Source: Gallibacterium melopsittaci
GTDB taxonomy: Bacteria > Pseudomonadota > Gammaproteobacteria > Enterobacterales > Pasteurellaceae
Direction: 5' to 3'
Length of the DNA stretch: 53,177 nt
Assembly: GCF_042433085.1 (NCBI RefSeq)
Contig: NZ_JBHLWA010000032.1
Span: forward strand, 1 to 53,177
In this document: piece by piece, positions 41,556-51,413 of the stretch
Layout: each line of letters starts with the position of its first letter
How positions within the stretch are numbered: the stretch's first letter is position 1
The notes under the pieces: model-generated
Databases searched by the model: none
What the model saw: the letters and a program-made list of their open reading frames with translations, nothing else
What the model was told of the DNA's origin: nothing
Made by a program: the position numbers and the translations under genes

Positions 41556-42724
41556 TTAAAATCCGTTCAGAGTATTGGTTGGTTCTGAATTATCTTGGTT
41601 ATTTTTGTGCTTATGGTGTGTTTATGCCACTGATTCCAGTATGGTTACAAGCACAATCGTATTCTGATGAAAATATTGCCTTATTATTAGCATTTGCTTA
41701 TTTATTTCGCTTTTTTGGTGGGATCTTTTTTTCGAGTCGTATCAAAGATACTGCCTATCTGCCAACATTATTGCGACATTTGGCCTTTGGTTCAGCGGTA
41801 ATTATTTTAGCAATGGGAATGAGTGCGACACAGTGGCATTCATTCTTATTAATTTTTATCTTGTTTAGCCTATTTAGTGTACTAAATGGGGCAGGAATGC
41901 CTTTACAAGATAGTCTAGCGAGTATTTGGAATCAGCAAATTGGTTTAGATTATGGGCGAGTTAGGCTAACAGGATCATTAGGGTTTGTTGTTGGGGTTGT
42001 TTGTTTTGGTAGCCTTATCAGTTACTTAGGGAACCATTCTATTATCTGGGTGTTAGCCGTTTTGCTCGTTGTTTATACATTGTTGCATTTACCTACACCT
42101 GCGATTATGCCTAAATCAATAACTTCCCAGACAGAACAACATACGGTTAGTTATCGCACTTTATTAAAAGAATCTAATACTTTGCGTTTATTGGTTTCAG
42201 CTTCATTGATTCAGGGATCGCATGGAGCATATTATGCTTATAGTACGATTTATTGGCTCTCACAAGGAATAACCATTCAAACCACTAGTTGGTTATGGGG
42301 CATTTCGGTGGTAGCAGAAGTCGCATTATTTTTCTTTGCTTCTAAGTTATTTAAACATTGGAATATTACATCCTTATTTTTATTCAGTACTACTGCAGCC
42401 ATTATTCGTTGGTGCTGTTTTCCGTTAATGACAGGATTTGTACAACTTGCTATTTTACAGACGTTTCATGCGTTAACTTATGCGGTCGCCCATTTTGCAA
42501 CAGTGCGTTATATTGCGTCACAACCAGATAGCCATATTGCGAAATTACAAGCCTTATATAATGGGTTAAGCAGTTGTATTGCGGTGGCTTTATTTACCGC
42601 TTTATCTGGCACGTTATATGCCTATTCACCAAGTTATGCTTTCTGGGGAATGGCTATTATTGTGGCGTTTGCTCTTCTATTTTTACCGAAATCTCTACCT
42701 CGAATTGAGCAAATTGCCCGTTAA
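41552..42724 (+). CDS. MFS permease of the 3-phenylpropionate (HcaT-like) family
   Basis: This 390-residue protein has 12 hydrophobic helices. The N-terminal sequence (LNYLGYFCAYGVFMPLIPVW) and the SSRIKD loop between helices 2 and 3 are typical of the PPP family of the major facilitator superfamily. The start is a TTG overlapping the proC stop, with GGAG 9 nt upstream, so it is translationally coupled to proC. The real substrate is not known for the Pasteurellaceae members; aromatic acid import is only a family label. Confidence 0.82.
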   Translation: MIKIRSEYWLVLNYLGYFCAYGVFMPLIPVWLQAQSYSDENIALLLAFAYLFRFFGGIFFSSRIKDTAYLPTLLRHLAFGSAVIILAMGMSATQWHSFLLIFILFSLFSVLNGAGMPLQDSLASIWNQQIGLDYGRVRLTGSLGFVVGVVCFGSLISYLGNHSIIWVLAVLLVVYTLLHLPTPAIMPKSITSQTEQHTVSYRTLLKESNTLRLLVSASLIQGSHGAYYAYSTIYWLSQGITIQTTSWLWGISVVAEVALFFFASKLFKHWNITSLFLFSTTAAIIRWCCFPLMTGFVQLAILQTFHALTYAVAHFATVRYIASQPDSHIAKLQALYNGLSSCIAVALFTALSGTLYAYSPSYAFWGMAIIVAFALLFLPKSLPRIEQIAR

Positions 42725-42765
42725 AGCGGGTAATTTGCTTGTATCCATATTCAGATTTATCTACC

Positions 42766-42786
42766 ATATAAATGTGTATTTAATAT
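42766..42786. promoter_or_regulatory. Possible operator before hmp
   Basis: An AT-rich near-palindrome (ATATAAAT, GTGT, ATTTAATAT) lies about 35 nt before the hmp start. Its size is like that of NsrR boxes that control hmp in other gammaproteobacteria, but the match to a known consensus is poor. Confidence 0.25.
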
Positions 42787-42819
42787 ATTTCTTTTATATA
42801 GACTTGATTGGAGCCATTT

Positions 42820-43980
42820 ATGTTAGATCAACAGACAATCGATTTGATTAAAGCAACTGTACCTGCATTAGAAATGCACGGCACTACCATTACTAAAACT
42901 TTTTATAAAAATATGTTCAATGATCATCCTGAATTATTGAATATTTTTAATAAAACAAACCAAAAACAAGGTAAACAGCCAACAGCATTAGCAACAACAG
43001 TGTTAGCTGCGGCGAAACATATTGATAATCTTGGTGCAATTCTTGATCATGTGATTCAAATTGGACATAAACATAGAGCATTACAAATCAAACCAGAACA
43101 CTATGCGATTGTTGGTAAACATTTATTAATTGCAATCAAAGAAGTATTACAAGATGCGGCTACACCTGAAATTATTGATGCGTGGGCAAAAGCTTATCAA
43201 GTGATTGCGGATGCGTTCATTCAAGTAGAGCAAAAAATGTATGATGAGGCAGCTTGGCAAGATTTCCAACCGTTTGAGGTTGTGGCTAAACGCCAAGTAA
43301 GTAACGATATCATTGAGTTTACTGTAAAAAATGATGCGATCTTGAATGGTTTAACTGTGCAAGCAGGACAATATATTACTGTTCAAGTACAACCTAAAGC
43401 AGATGATAATTTAGCATTAAGACACTATTCAATCTGTTCGGTTGATCTAAGTAATGGATTAAAGTTTGCAGTAAAACGTGAAACAACAGATGGTATTCCA
43501 GGTGCGGTATCAAATTATTTACATGATGTTGTTAATGTTGGTGATCAAATTAATTTATCTGCCCCAGCAGGTGATTTCTTATTAGAACAGAATGACCGTC
43601 CATTAGTCTTATTGAGTGGTGGTGTTGGTATTACCCCAATCCTTGCGATGTTAGATGCACAAGTTTCGATTAATGCAAAACGTCCGTTAATTTGGATTAA
43701 TGCAACGAAGAATAGTGAAACAGAAGCATTTAAAGCAGAAGTTGCACAATATTTGGCAAAAGCGAATGTTGTTCATGCAGCAACATTATATAGTGCAGAT
43801 CAACAACGTATTACTGCAGAATATTTAGCCCAACATTTACCAGAAAATGCAGATGTTTATTTGTGTGGATCGGTGAGATTTATGGAGTCTGTTATTGGCT
43901 TATTAGAAGGATTAAATCGTCCGCAGCAAACGATTCATTTTGAGCCATTTGGTCCGAAAATGAGCTTAATTAAAGTTTGA
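42820..43980 (+). CDS. hmp: Flavohemoprotein (nitric oxide dioxygenase)
   Basis: Hmp converts nitric oxide and oxygen to nitrate using NAD(P)H. The 386-residue protein has an N-terminal globin domain (tyrosine in TITKTFYKNMF at about 23-33, proximal histidine in HKHRALQIKPEHY near 84-96), an FAD domain with RHYSICS near 202-208, and an NAD domain with LLSGGVGITPILAM near 264-277 and YLCG near 346. I chose the ATG at 42820 with GGAG upstream; a TTG at 42808 overlaps that site. It is monocistronic with a strong terminator. Confidence 0.96.
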   Translation: MLDQQTIDLIKATVPALEMHGTTITKTFYKNMFNDHPELLNIFNKTNQKQGKQPTALATTVLAAAKHIDNLGAILDHVIQIGHKHRALQIKPEHYAIVGKHLLIAIKEVLQDAATPEIIDAWAKAYQVIADAFIQVEQKMYDEAAWQDFQPFEVVAKRQVSNDIIEFTVKNDAILNGLTVQAGQYITVQVQPKADDNLALRHYSICSVDLSNGLKFAVKRETTDGIPGAVSNYLHDVVNVGDQINLSAPAGDFLLEQNDRPLVLLSGGVGITPILAMLDAQVSINAKRPLIWINATKNSETEAFKAEVAQYLAKANVVHAATLYSADQQRITAEYLAQHLPENADVYLCGSVRFMESVIGLLEGLNRPQQTIHFEPFGPKMSLIKV

Positions 43981-43994
43981 TGTTGCTGCAGATG

Positions 43995-44025
43995 AGGGTG
44001 ATAGAAATATCACCCTTATTTTTAT
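43995..44025 (+). terminator. Intrinsic terminator after hmp
   Basis: A 9-bp perfect stem (43995-44003 / 44008-44016) closed by a GAAA tetraloop is followed by TATTTTTA. It extends into the end of xerD on the other strand. Confidence 0.88.
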
Positions 44026-44915
44026 CCACGAGGATGATAGCGAGCGTGTAATTTTTTCAATCTCTCTTTCGCAACATGAGTATAAATTTGCGTAGTGGAA
44101 AGATCGCTATGTCCTAACAACATTTGTACTACCCGTAAATCTGCACCGTGATTAACAAGATGAGTGGCAAAAGCGTGGCGTAATACGTGTGGTGATAATT
44201 TGTCGGTATCAATATTGGCACGAATAGCATAATGTTTAATTCGATGCCAAAACGTTTGTCGAGTCATTAATGTGCCACGTCGACTAGGAAATAAAATATC
44301 GCTACTTTGTCCAGATAAAAGTGTTGTGCGAGCATACAAAATAAATTGTTGTATCCAATAATTGGCTTCTTCTCCCATTGGGACTAACCGTTCTTTATCT
44401 GCTTTCCCAATAATTCTCACCACGCCTTGTTGTAAATTAATATTATCTGTCGTTAAGGTGACTAATTCTGTTACGCGTAATCCTGTTGCATAAAGTAATT
44501 CCAACATTGCTTTATCTCGTAATTCTAATGGGTCCTCTGTCGCAGGCGTATTTAATAAATCCGTTACTTGGCTTTCTGTTAAATATTTTGGTAAACGTGC
44601 AGGAAGTTTAGGGGAAGAAAGCAAAGCACAAGGATTATCTGCACGATATTTTTCCTGATAAAGATATTGGAATAATTTACGCAATGAACTTAGCATTCGA
44701 GCGTAACTGGTCGCTTTATAACCCTGTTCTAAACGTTCACCAAGAAATGATTGAATATCAAGATATTGTACCTGTTGTAAATTGGATTGCTGCTGTTCCA
44801 GCCATTGGCTAAAAAATTTTAAATCAGAGCGATAACTCGCAATAGTGTTTTGCGATAAATTCTTGCTTAACCAGAGGTCATCAAGAAAAAGGTTGATCAA
44901 AGTACTGTCTTTCAT
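44022..44915 (-). CDS. xerD: Site-specific tyrosine recombinase XerD
   Basis: XerD with XerC resolves chromosome dimers at dif under FtsK control. The 297-residue protein has a SAM-like N-domain and the catalytic residues of tyrosine recombinases: arginine in YATGLRVTEL, lysine in GKADKERLVP, HxxR in HVLRHAFATHL, histidine in LLGHSDLSTTQIY and the tyrosine nucleophile in that block. The LWLSKNLSQNT start and the ending ARYHPRG distinguish XerD from XerC. It is divergent from the sodium symporter gene. Confidence 0.94.
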   Translation of the reverse strand: MKDSTLINLFLDDLWLSKNLSQNTIASYRSDLKFFSQWLEQQQSNLQQVQYLDIQSFLGERLEQGYKATSYARMLSSLRKLFQYLYQEKYRADNPCALLSSPKLPARLPKYLTESQVTDLLNTPATEDPLELRDKAMLELLYATGLRVTELVTLTTDNINLQQGVVRIIGKADKERLVPMGEEANYWIQQFILYARTTLLSGQSSDILFPSRRGTLMTRQTFWHRIKHYAIRANIDTDKLSPHVLRHAFATHLVNHGADLRVVQMLLGHSDLSTTQIYTHVAKERLKKLHARYHPRG

Positions 44916-44923
44916 TGTTATTT

Positions 44924-44952
44924 ATTTTAATTCAAGAGTGATCGGGTATAAT
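44924..44952 (+). promoter_or_regulatory. Possible promoter of the sodium symporter gene
   Basis: A perfect -10 TATAAT lies at 44947-44952, 147 nt before the symporter ATG. The -35 position 17 nt upstream (44924-44929, ATTTTA) is poor. Confidence 0.4.
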
Positions 44953-45098
44953 GTGCCGCAATTTTTTTGGCAAATTCAAAACTCTACTGTTTTTAAAGCA
45001 TTGCTGCAAGTAAACGCTAATGAAAAAGAGTATATATCACGATTTGTCAGATAAGCATTTTTTTAAAATTTTAAATTTATAATTTTGAGGATTATTTT

Positions 45099-46424
45099 AT
45101 GGCGCGTTCACAATGGGGATCTCGCTTGGGCTTTATTTTGGCTTCAGCAGGGTCGGCAATTGGTCTTGGGGCAGTGTGGAAATTTCCCTATGTCACTGCA
45201 ACTCAAGGTGGTGGAGCATTTTTATTAATTTATCTGTTTATTTGTTTAACATTAGGATTGATCTTGATGTCCACTGAAATGGCGATTGGTCGAGCAACTC
45301 ATTTGGGGCCGATTGGTGCATTCCGAAAATTAGGTAATAACAAGTGGGCAATTATCGGCATTATGGGCGTATTGGTCGCCTTTTTGATTCTCTCTTTTTA
45401 TAGTGTGGTAGGCGGATGGACAGTGGCGTATTTAGTAAAATCATTAACAGGGAGTATCGCTAATTCAACTGATCCAACAACCAATGGAAGTTTATTTACT
45501 GATTTTATTACCAATCCGTGGCAACCATTAATTTATCATTTTATTTTTGGTTTTCTTACTTTGTTTACTGTCGTTTCTGGCGTTGAGAAAGGGATTGAGC
45601 GTATTTCAAAATATTTAATGCCAATTTTATTAATTTTAATGTTGATTTTGATTGCTCGAGCGGTGTCTTTACCTGGTGCGATTGATGGGATTAAATTTTT
45701 CCTCTTACCAGATTTTAGTAAAATTACAGGGACAACTTGGTTAGAGGCCTTAGGCTTAGCCTTTTTCTCATTATCATTAGGTATTGGGATTATGATCACC
45801 TACGGATCATATGTGGGACCAGAAGCGAAGTTAGTGAGTTCTTCAGTATGGGTAATTTTATTGACGCTATTAACCTGTATTTTATCTGGCTTAATGGTAT
45901 TACCTGCTGTATTTGCGTTTGGTTTTGAACCTGGTGCAGGACCAGGACTAACGTTCATCACTATGCCAGCTGTATTTGCAAGTATGCCATTTGGGCATTT
46001 GTTGGCGAGTTTATTTTTTGCATTATTACTTGTTGCCGCATTAACCTCTTCCATTTCGTTACTTGAAGTATTAGTCAGTTTCTTGATTGATGAGTTTAAA
46101 CTACATCGTGTGCAAGCTGGAGTGATTTCATTTATTTTATTTTTCTTATTAGGAATCGCAGCATCATTATCTTTGGGAGATTGGAGTAACTATACAATTT
46201 TTAGTTATAACATCTTTGATGCGTTAGATAAGTTAACACAAAATATTTTAATGCCATTAGGAGAAATATTCTTAACGTTGTTTGTTGCTTGGTGGCGTTG
46301 GGATAAAATCAAATTACAGTTAGGCAGAGAAAACGCAATTTGGCTGACGGGATTGCGTTTCGTGCTAGGTATTGTGATCCCATTGATTATTTTTGCAATC
46401 TTTATACAAGGGCTAATGGGATAA
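45099..46424 (+). CDS. Sodium-dependent transporter (NSS/SNF family)
   Basis: This 441-residue protein has about 11-12 membrane helices. The first carries the sodium- and substrate-binding motif ASAGSAIGLGAVWKFPY at about 15-31, with ATQGGGAF following, as in LeuT-fold neurotransmitter:sodium symporters. Bacterial members import amino acids; the substrate is not readable here. Like other bacterial NSS proteins of this length it lacks the twelfth helix or has a short end. Confidence 0.9.
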   Translation: MARSQWGSRLGFILASAGSAIGLGAVWKFPYVTATQGGGAFLLIYLFICLTLGLILMSTEMAIGRATHLGPIGAFRKLGNNKWAIIGIMGVLVAFLILSFYSVVGGWTVAYLVKSLTGSIANSTDPTTNGSLFTDFITNPWQPLIYHFIFGFLTLFTVVSGVEKGIERISKYLMPILLILMLILIARAVSLPGAIDGIKFFLLPDFSKITGTTWLEALGLAFFSLSLGIGIMITYGSYVGPEAKLVSSSVWVILLTLLTCILSGLMVLPAVFAFGFEPGAGPGLTFITMPAVFASMPFGHLLASLFFALLLVAALTSSISLLEVLVSFLIDEFKLHRVQAGVISFILFFLLGIAASLSLGDWSNYTIFSYNIFDALDKLTQNILMPLGEIFLTLFVAWWRWDKIKLQLGRENAIWLTGLRFVLGIVIPLIIFAIFIQGLMG

Positions 46425-46443
46425 AATAATTCCGCTAAAACGG

Positions 46444-46472
46444 TTGAGTTTTATAGGAATACTCTTTATACT
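46444..46472 (+). promoter_or_regulatory. sigma-70 promoter of an orphan small transcript
   Basis: TTGAGT (46444-46449), a 17-nt spacer and TATACT (46467-46472) give a strong match to the consensus, only 20 nt after the symporter gene. The predicted start is near 46479. Confidence 0.7.
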
Positions 46473-46505
46473 GCCCCTCCAGTGCTTACACTGGAAAGAT
46501 AAAAC

Positions 46506-46610
46506 ATGCAAAGTTATTCAACAAACAGTTTGGAACAAGCAAATTACTCACAGGGAGTAAAATTTAGCCCATTATTGTTTGTTATTTATTTTGAAAATCC
46601 TCATTATTGA
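46506..46610 (+). CDS. Possible 34-residue small protein
   Basis: An ATG with a GGAAAGA sequence 8 nt upstream opens a 34-codon frame that ends inside the terminator stem (TGA at 46608-46610). The N-terminal half is polar (MQSYSTNSLEQANYSQGVKF) and the C-terminal half is hydrophobic (SPLLFVIYF). Having the stop codon in the terminator means translation to the end could affect termination, as in leader peptides. No repeated codon of one amino acid points to an attenuator. Chance ORF is possible. Confidence 0.3.
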   Translation: MQSYSTNSLEQANYSQGVKFSPLLFVIYFENPHY

Positions 46611-46623
46611 GGATTTTTTTTTT
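46594..46623 (+). terminator. Intrinsic terminator of the small transcript
   Basis: A 10-bp stem (46594-46603 / 46608-46617) with a 4-nt loop is followed by an uninterrupted T-run to 46623. It could also end read-through from the symporter gene. Confidence 0.9.
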
Positions 46624-46686
46624 GCCTACAATTTACCTTCCAGCGTCTGTTGTTACGTGAATTAACTCAAAACTGGAGCAAACTTG

Positions 46687-47676
46687 ATGAACCATATTCG
46701 TACGTTTAAAGCCTATGTGCGTGATGAAATTATTAAAAAAGGTGGTTGGGTAAATTCTCATGCACATGCGGATCGTGCATTTACTATGACACCTGAAAAA
46801 ATGCACATTTATCACAATAGTAATTTGCAGCAAAAATGGGATTTGGTAGATGAAGTGAAACGGAATTCTTCTGTCGAGGATTATTATGCACGTTTTAGCC
46901 AAGCGATTGAGTTAATGATTTCACAAGGGGTAACTGCATTCGGTACTTTTGTCGATATTGATCCAATTTGTGAAGATCGAGCGATTATTGCTGCGCATAA
47001 AGCACGAGAAGTCTATAAGAATGATATTGTCTTAAAATTTGCTAACCAAACTCTGAAAGGTGTTATTGATCCAGTGGCAAAATATTGGTTTGATCTTGGT
47101 TCAGAAATGGTGGATATCATTGGTGGATTGCCATATCGAGATGAATTAGATTATGGCAAAGGATTAGAAGCAATGGATATCTTAATGGATAAGGCGAAAT
47201 CACTAGGCAAAATGCTACACGTTCATGTCGATCAATTTAATACACCACGCGAAAAAGAAACAGAACAGCTTTGTGATAAATCGATTGAACACGGAATGCA
47301 GGGGCGTGTTGTAGCGATTCATGGTATTTCGATTGGTGCCCATTCAAGAGAATATCGTTATCAGCTCTATGAAAAAATGCGACAAGCTAAAATGATGATG
47401 ATTGCTTGTCCAATGGCGTGGATCGACAGTAATCGTAAAGAAGATTTAATGCCATTCCACAATGCACTTACCCCAGCAGATGAGATGATCCCCGAGGGAA
47501 TTACTGTTGCGATTGGTACGGATAATATCTGTGATTATATGGTGCCATTATGTGAGGGAGATATGTGGCAAGAGTTGAGTCTATTATCCGCAGGCTGTCG
47601 TTTCCCACATTTAGAAGCGATGGTCGATATTGCCAGCGTGAATGGTAGAAAGGTATTAGGATTGGATCCTTATTAA
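46687..47676 (+). CDS. Amidohydrolase-superfamily protein (cytosine deaminase-like)
   Basis: This 329-residue protein has the metal-dependent hydrolase ligands: HAH at about 25-27 (NSHAHADRAF), HVHVDQFN near 178-185, AIHGISIG near 211-218 and GTDNICD near 277-283. The order and spacing resemble cytosine deaminase and YahJ-type enzymes, but it is shorter than cytosine deaminase; the substrate is not certain. I chose the ATG at 46687 with TGGAG upstream; a TTG lies just before it. The gene stands alone between the small transcript and the efflux permease gene. Confidence 0.8.
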   Translation: MNHIRTFKAYVRDEIIKKGGWVNSHAHADRAFTMTPEKMHIYHNSNLQQKWDLVDEVKRNSSVEDYYARFSQAIELMISQGVTAFGTFVDIDPICEDRAIIAAHKAREVYKNDIVLKFANQTLKGVIDPVAKYWFDLGSEMVDIIGGLPYRDELDYGKGLEAMDILMDKAKSLGKMLHVHVDQFNTPREKETEQLCDKSIEHGMQGRVVAIHGISIGAHSREYRYQLYEKMRQAKMMMIACPMAWIDSNRKEDLMPFHNALTPADEMIPEGITVAIGTDNICDYMVPLCEGDMWQELSLLSAGCRFPHLEAMVDIASVNGRKVLGLDPY

Positions 47677-47714
47677 GATTTGGTGGATTAGAAGAGGTTT
47701 CTCACAGAAACCTC

Positions 47715-48914
47715 TCAAACACTCCTCACCTTCCATAAACAAAACAACGCAATTAACGTTAAAATCGAACAAAAATAAAACGTATCATAATAGCTATAAA
47801 TATCACCAATTAATCCAGCAATAGGCCCACCTAAAATCCAACTACTTTTCGCACTATTAGTAAATAATGTGGTTGCTGAACCGAGTTGTGTTGGCATGAG
47901 ATCTTGAAAGTAAGTCATTCCGATTGAGGCCAAAATACCAATTAAAATCGCATTGAGCAGTTGTAAACAGAGTAGTCCCCAAGTTGAAGTAACCACTAAT
48001 AATAGCGGGTAAAATAAAATGCCACAGAGTAATGCGAAGATCATTAACTGTTTTTTCGCAATATAGTTACTTAACCAACCAGCAAGTAGCATAACGGGAA
48101 TTTCTAATCCAGCAGCTGTTCCCATTAAAAATCCCGCTAAATTTTCAGGTAAGTGGAGTTGAGTCGTAATGTACAGCGGCATATTGATCAAATACATACT
48201 GTTGCAACTAAAAATAAACACTAATGTTAAAGAAAGATAAATGACCGATCTTTTATTTTGTTGTGGTGCTTGTGGTAGCGTAGTGGTTTTAATCGTTTTC
48301 TTTTGTTCACTGAGTTGCGGTAATAAAAAACGAGCGCAAGCACCACTTAGCAAAAATGTCGCTGCCCCTAGCAAAAATAGAAAGGTAAATCCCTTATTGA
48401 TAGCTAACCAAAACGCTAATGGCGGACCAATAATCCAAGCTAAGGAAATTTGTGCTCGCATAATGGACATAAACATCACGGTTTGCCGTTGTTTACGGTC
48501 GGCATATTCACGTGCAAAAGCAAAAATTTGTGGATTTGAAGCAGAACCTAAACCAAATAGTGTCACTGCTAATGTGATTAATACCCAATAATTACGGCTA
48601 TATGCAAAAATTACATAACCTCCTGCAGCTAAAAGACAACAGAGTAAAATCAGTAAACGCCGATCAGTTAAACGATCAGAGAAATAACCTAGCGCCTGTC
48701 CAAGAACAATTCCAACTAAAGCGTTGGCTGCAAAAAAGATCCCGACTAAGAAAGAAGATACTTGGACTTCCTTAGCTAAAAATAGACTCATTACGGGTAA
48801 TTGAAATGCAGAGCCAATTCCAGTTAAGAACGCCATAAAGAGAAAGGCAAAGGTAATTCTTTTTAATGAAACTGACGTATTTTTTGCCGTTGAGGACGTA
48901 TTAATGAATTGCAT
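47715..48914 (-). CDS. Sugar efflux transporter (SetA/SetB-like MFS permease)
   Basis: This 399-residue protein has 12 membrane helices. The segment FLTGIGSAFQLPVMSLFLAK and the loop GYFSDRLTDRRLLI (MFS motif A position) place it in the sugar-efflux (Set) branch of the major facilitator superfamily. Those proteins export lactose, glucose or analogues. I chose the ATG at 48914: a longer frame to 48962 would begin inside the fba terminator stem, so it is unlikely. No clear ribosome binding site precedes the chosen start. Confidence 0.85.
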   Translation of the reverse strand: MQFINTSSTAKNTSVSLKRITFAFLFMAFLTGIGSAFQLPVMSLFLAKEVQVSSFLVGIFFAANALVGIVLGQALGYFSDRLTDRRLLILLCCLLAAGGYVIFAYSRNYWVLITLAVTLFGLGSASNPQIFAFAREYADRKQRQTVMFMSIMRAQISLAWIIGPPLAFWLAINKGFTFLFLLGAATFLLSGACARFLLPQLSEQKKTIKTTTLPQAPQQNKRSVIYLSLTLVFIFSCNSMYLINMPLYITTQLHLPENLAGFLMGTAAGLEIPVMLLAGWLSNYIAKKQLMIFALLCGILFYPLLLVVTSTWGLLCLQLLNAILIGILASIGMTYFQDLMPTQLGSATTLFTNSAKSSWILGGPIAGLIGDIYSYYDTFYFCSILTLIALFCLWKVRSV

Positions 48915-48936
48915 AATAGGTGAAATAGTAATGATG

Positions 48937-48960
48937 AAAAAGCCCCTGAAAAACAGGGGC
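48937..48960 (-). terminator. Intrinsic terminator after fba
   Basis: On the minus strand a 7-bp GC-rich stem (48954-48960 / 48942-48948) with a five-nt loop is followed by T residues. It closes the pgk-fba unit. Confidence 0.85.
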
Positions 48961-48983
48961 ATTCAGATAAACAGAAAGAAGAA

Positions 48984-50066
<1,083 letters not shown>

Positions 50067-50091
50067 AGTATTTTCCTATTTTAAGTGGAGA

Positions 50092-50111
50092 AGAAGGGAT
50101 TGCTCCCTTCT
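50092..50111 (-). repeat. Intercistronic hairpin between pgk and fba
   Basis: A perfect 8-bp stem (50092-50099 / 50104-50111) with a four-nt loop lies in the 57-nt gap. No T-run follows it on the minus strand, so it is more likely an RNA-processing or stabilising structure than a terminator. Confidence 0.6.
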
Positions 50112-50123
50112 ATAAAAAAATGA

Positions 50124-51287
50124 TTAACCTTTCGCTCTTTGTTCAAGAATTTCTACTGCTGGTAATACTTTACCTTCAACAAATTCAAGGAACGCACCAC
50201 CACCAGTTGAGATGTAAGAAATTTTATCTGCAATACCGAAAAGATCGATAGCAGCTAATGTATCACCACCACCTGCGATAGAGAACGCATCACTTTCTGC
50301 AATAGCACGCGCCACGATTTCAGTACCTTTACGGAAGTTAGGGAATTCAAACACACCAACTGGACCATTCCAAAGAATAGTTTTTGCACCACGGATGATT
50401 TCAGCAATCGCTTCTGCAGATTCATCACCTAAATCCATAATTTCTTCATCATCTAATACTTCGGTAGCTTTTTTCACAGTTGCTGCTGCAGTTTCTGAGA
50501 ACTCTTTACCAACACGAACATCAGTTGCAACAGGAATATCGCAAGTTGCCATTAAACGTTGTGCTTCAGGGATTAAATCTTTTTCATAAAGAGAAAGACC
50601 AACATTGTTACCTTGTGCAGCAACGAAAGTATTAGAAATACCACCACCAACAACAAGTTTATCAGCGATTTTTGCAAGAGAATCTAATACGGTTAATTTA
50701 GTAGAAACTTTTGAACCACCAACTACTGCAACCATTGGACGTTGTGGGTTCTTTAATGCTTTACCTAATGCTTCTAATTCATTAGAGAGTAACGGACCAG
50801 CACAAGCAACAGTAGCAAATTTCGCTACACCATGAGTTGAGGCTTGCGCACGATGTGCAGTACCGAAAGCATCCATAACAAATACATCACAAAGTGCTGC
50901 ATATTTTTGTGCTAAATCATCAGCGTCTTTCTTTTCACCTTTGTTGAAACGCACGTTTTCTAATACCACTAATTCATTTGGAGCAACTTCAACACCATCA
51001 AGGTAATCTTTTGCTAAACGCACTGGTACATCAAGAAGGTTATTTAGATAGTCAACAACAGGTTGTAATGAAAACTCTTCGTTGTATTCACCTTCAGTAG
51101 GACGACCAAAGTGAGAAGTTACCATCACTTTTGCACCTTGTTGTAATGCTAATTGAATTGTTGGGAGAGATGCTTTGATACGTGCATCGGAGGTGATTTT
51201 GCCATCTTTAACAGGAACATTAAGGTCTGCGCGAATAAGAACACGTTTACCTGCAAGATCAAGATCGGTCATTTTAATTACTGACAT
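50124..51287 (-). CDS. pgk: Phosphoglycerate kinase
   Basis: Pgk transfers phosphate from 1,3-bisphosphoglycerate to ADP in glycolysis. The 387-residue protein has RADLNVPVKDGKI near 18-30, SHFGRP near 58-63, VVGGSKVSTKL near 190-200 and the C-terminal ADP motif WNGPVGVFE with GGGDT near 330 and 350. It starts the pgk-fba unit; a miniature repeat element lies 19 nt upstream of its start. Confidence 0.97.
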   Translation of the reverse strand: MSVIKMTDLDLAGKRVLIRADLNVPVKDGKITSDARIKASLPTIQLALQQGAKVMVTSHFGRPTEGEYNEEFSLQPVVDYLNNLLDVPVRLAKDYLDGVEVAPNELVVLENVRFNKGEKKDADDLAQKYAALCDVFVMDAFGTAHRAQASTHGVAKFATVACAGPLLSNELEALGKALKNPQRPMVAVVGGSKVSTKLTVLDSLAKIADKLVVGGGISNTFVAAQGNNVGLSLYEKDLIPEAQRLMATCDIPVATDVRVGKEFSETAAATVKKATEVLDDEEIMDLGDESAEAIAEIIRGAKTILWNGPVGVFEFPNFRKGTEIVARAIAESDAFSIAGGGDTLAAIDLFGIADKISYISTGGGAFLEFVEGKVLPAVEILEQRAKG

Positions 51288-51306
51288 TTTAAGCCCTCTT
51301 CAAAAG

Positions 51307-51413
51307 TTATAGTAAATTCAAGTCAAACCACTACAGCGTTACACACTTTATATCAGAATGAACACTATGTTTAGCTTGTTGCGTTGTATTGTTCTGAATT
51401 TAATTCACTATAA
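51307..51413. mobile_element. 107-bp miniature inverted-repeat element (Correia-like)
   Basis: The ends of this stretch are imperfect inverted repeats. Left TTATAGTAAATTCAAGTCAA and right (reverse complement) TTATAGTGAATTAAATTCAG continue to match for about 32 nt, with some 25 identities by eye. The terminal TATAGTG-AATTAAAT and the ACAGCGTT-like inner part resemble the Neisseria Correia/NEMIS repeats (TATAGTGGATTAAATTTAAA...). A TA target duplication is possible. It has no coding capacity and lies in the pgk leader or promoter. Confidence 0.65.

Larger units (their letters stand above)
46479..46623 (+). ncRNA. Candidate small RNA or leader transcript (about 145 nt) with its own promoter and terminator
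   Basis: The unit begins at the predicted start with a 5' hairpin CCAGTG-CTTA-CACTGG (46479-46494). It ends with a strong terminator. Inside it is a 34-codon ORF (46506-46610) preceded by GGAAAGA. It is either a small regulatory RNA, a transcript for a small protein, or a terminated leader of the downstream amidohydrolase gene (64 nt further on). I do not recognise an Rfam family. Confidence 0.5.
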
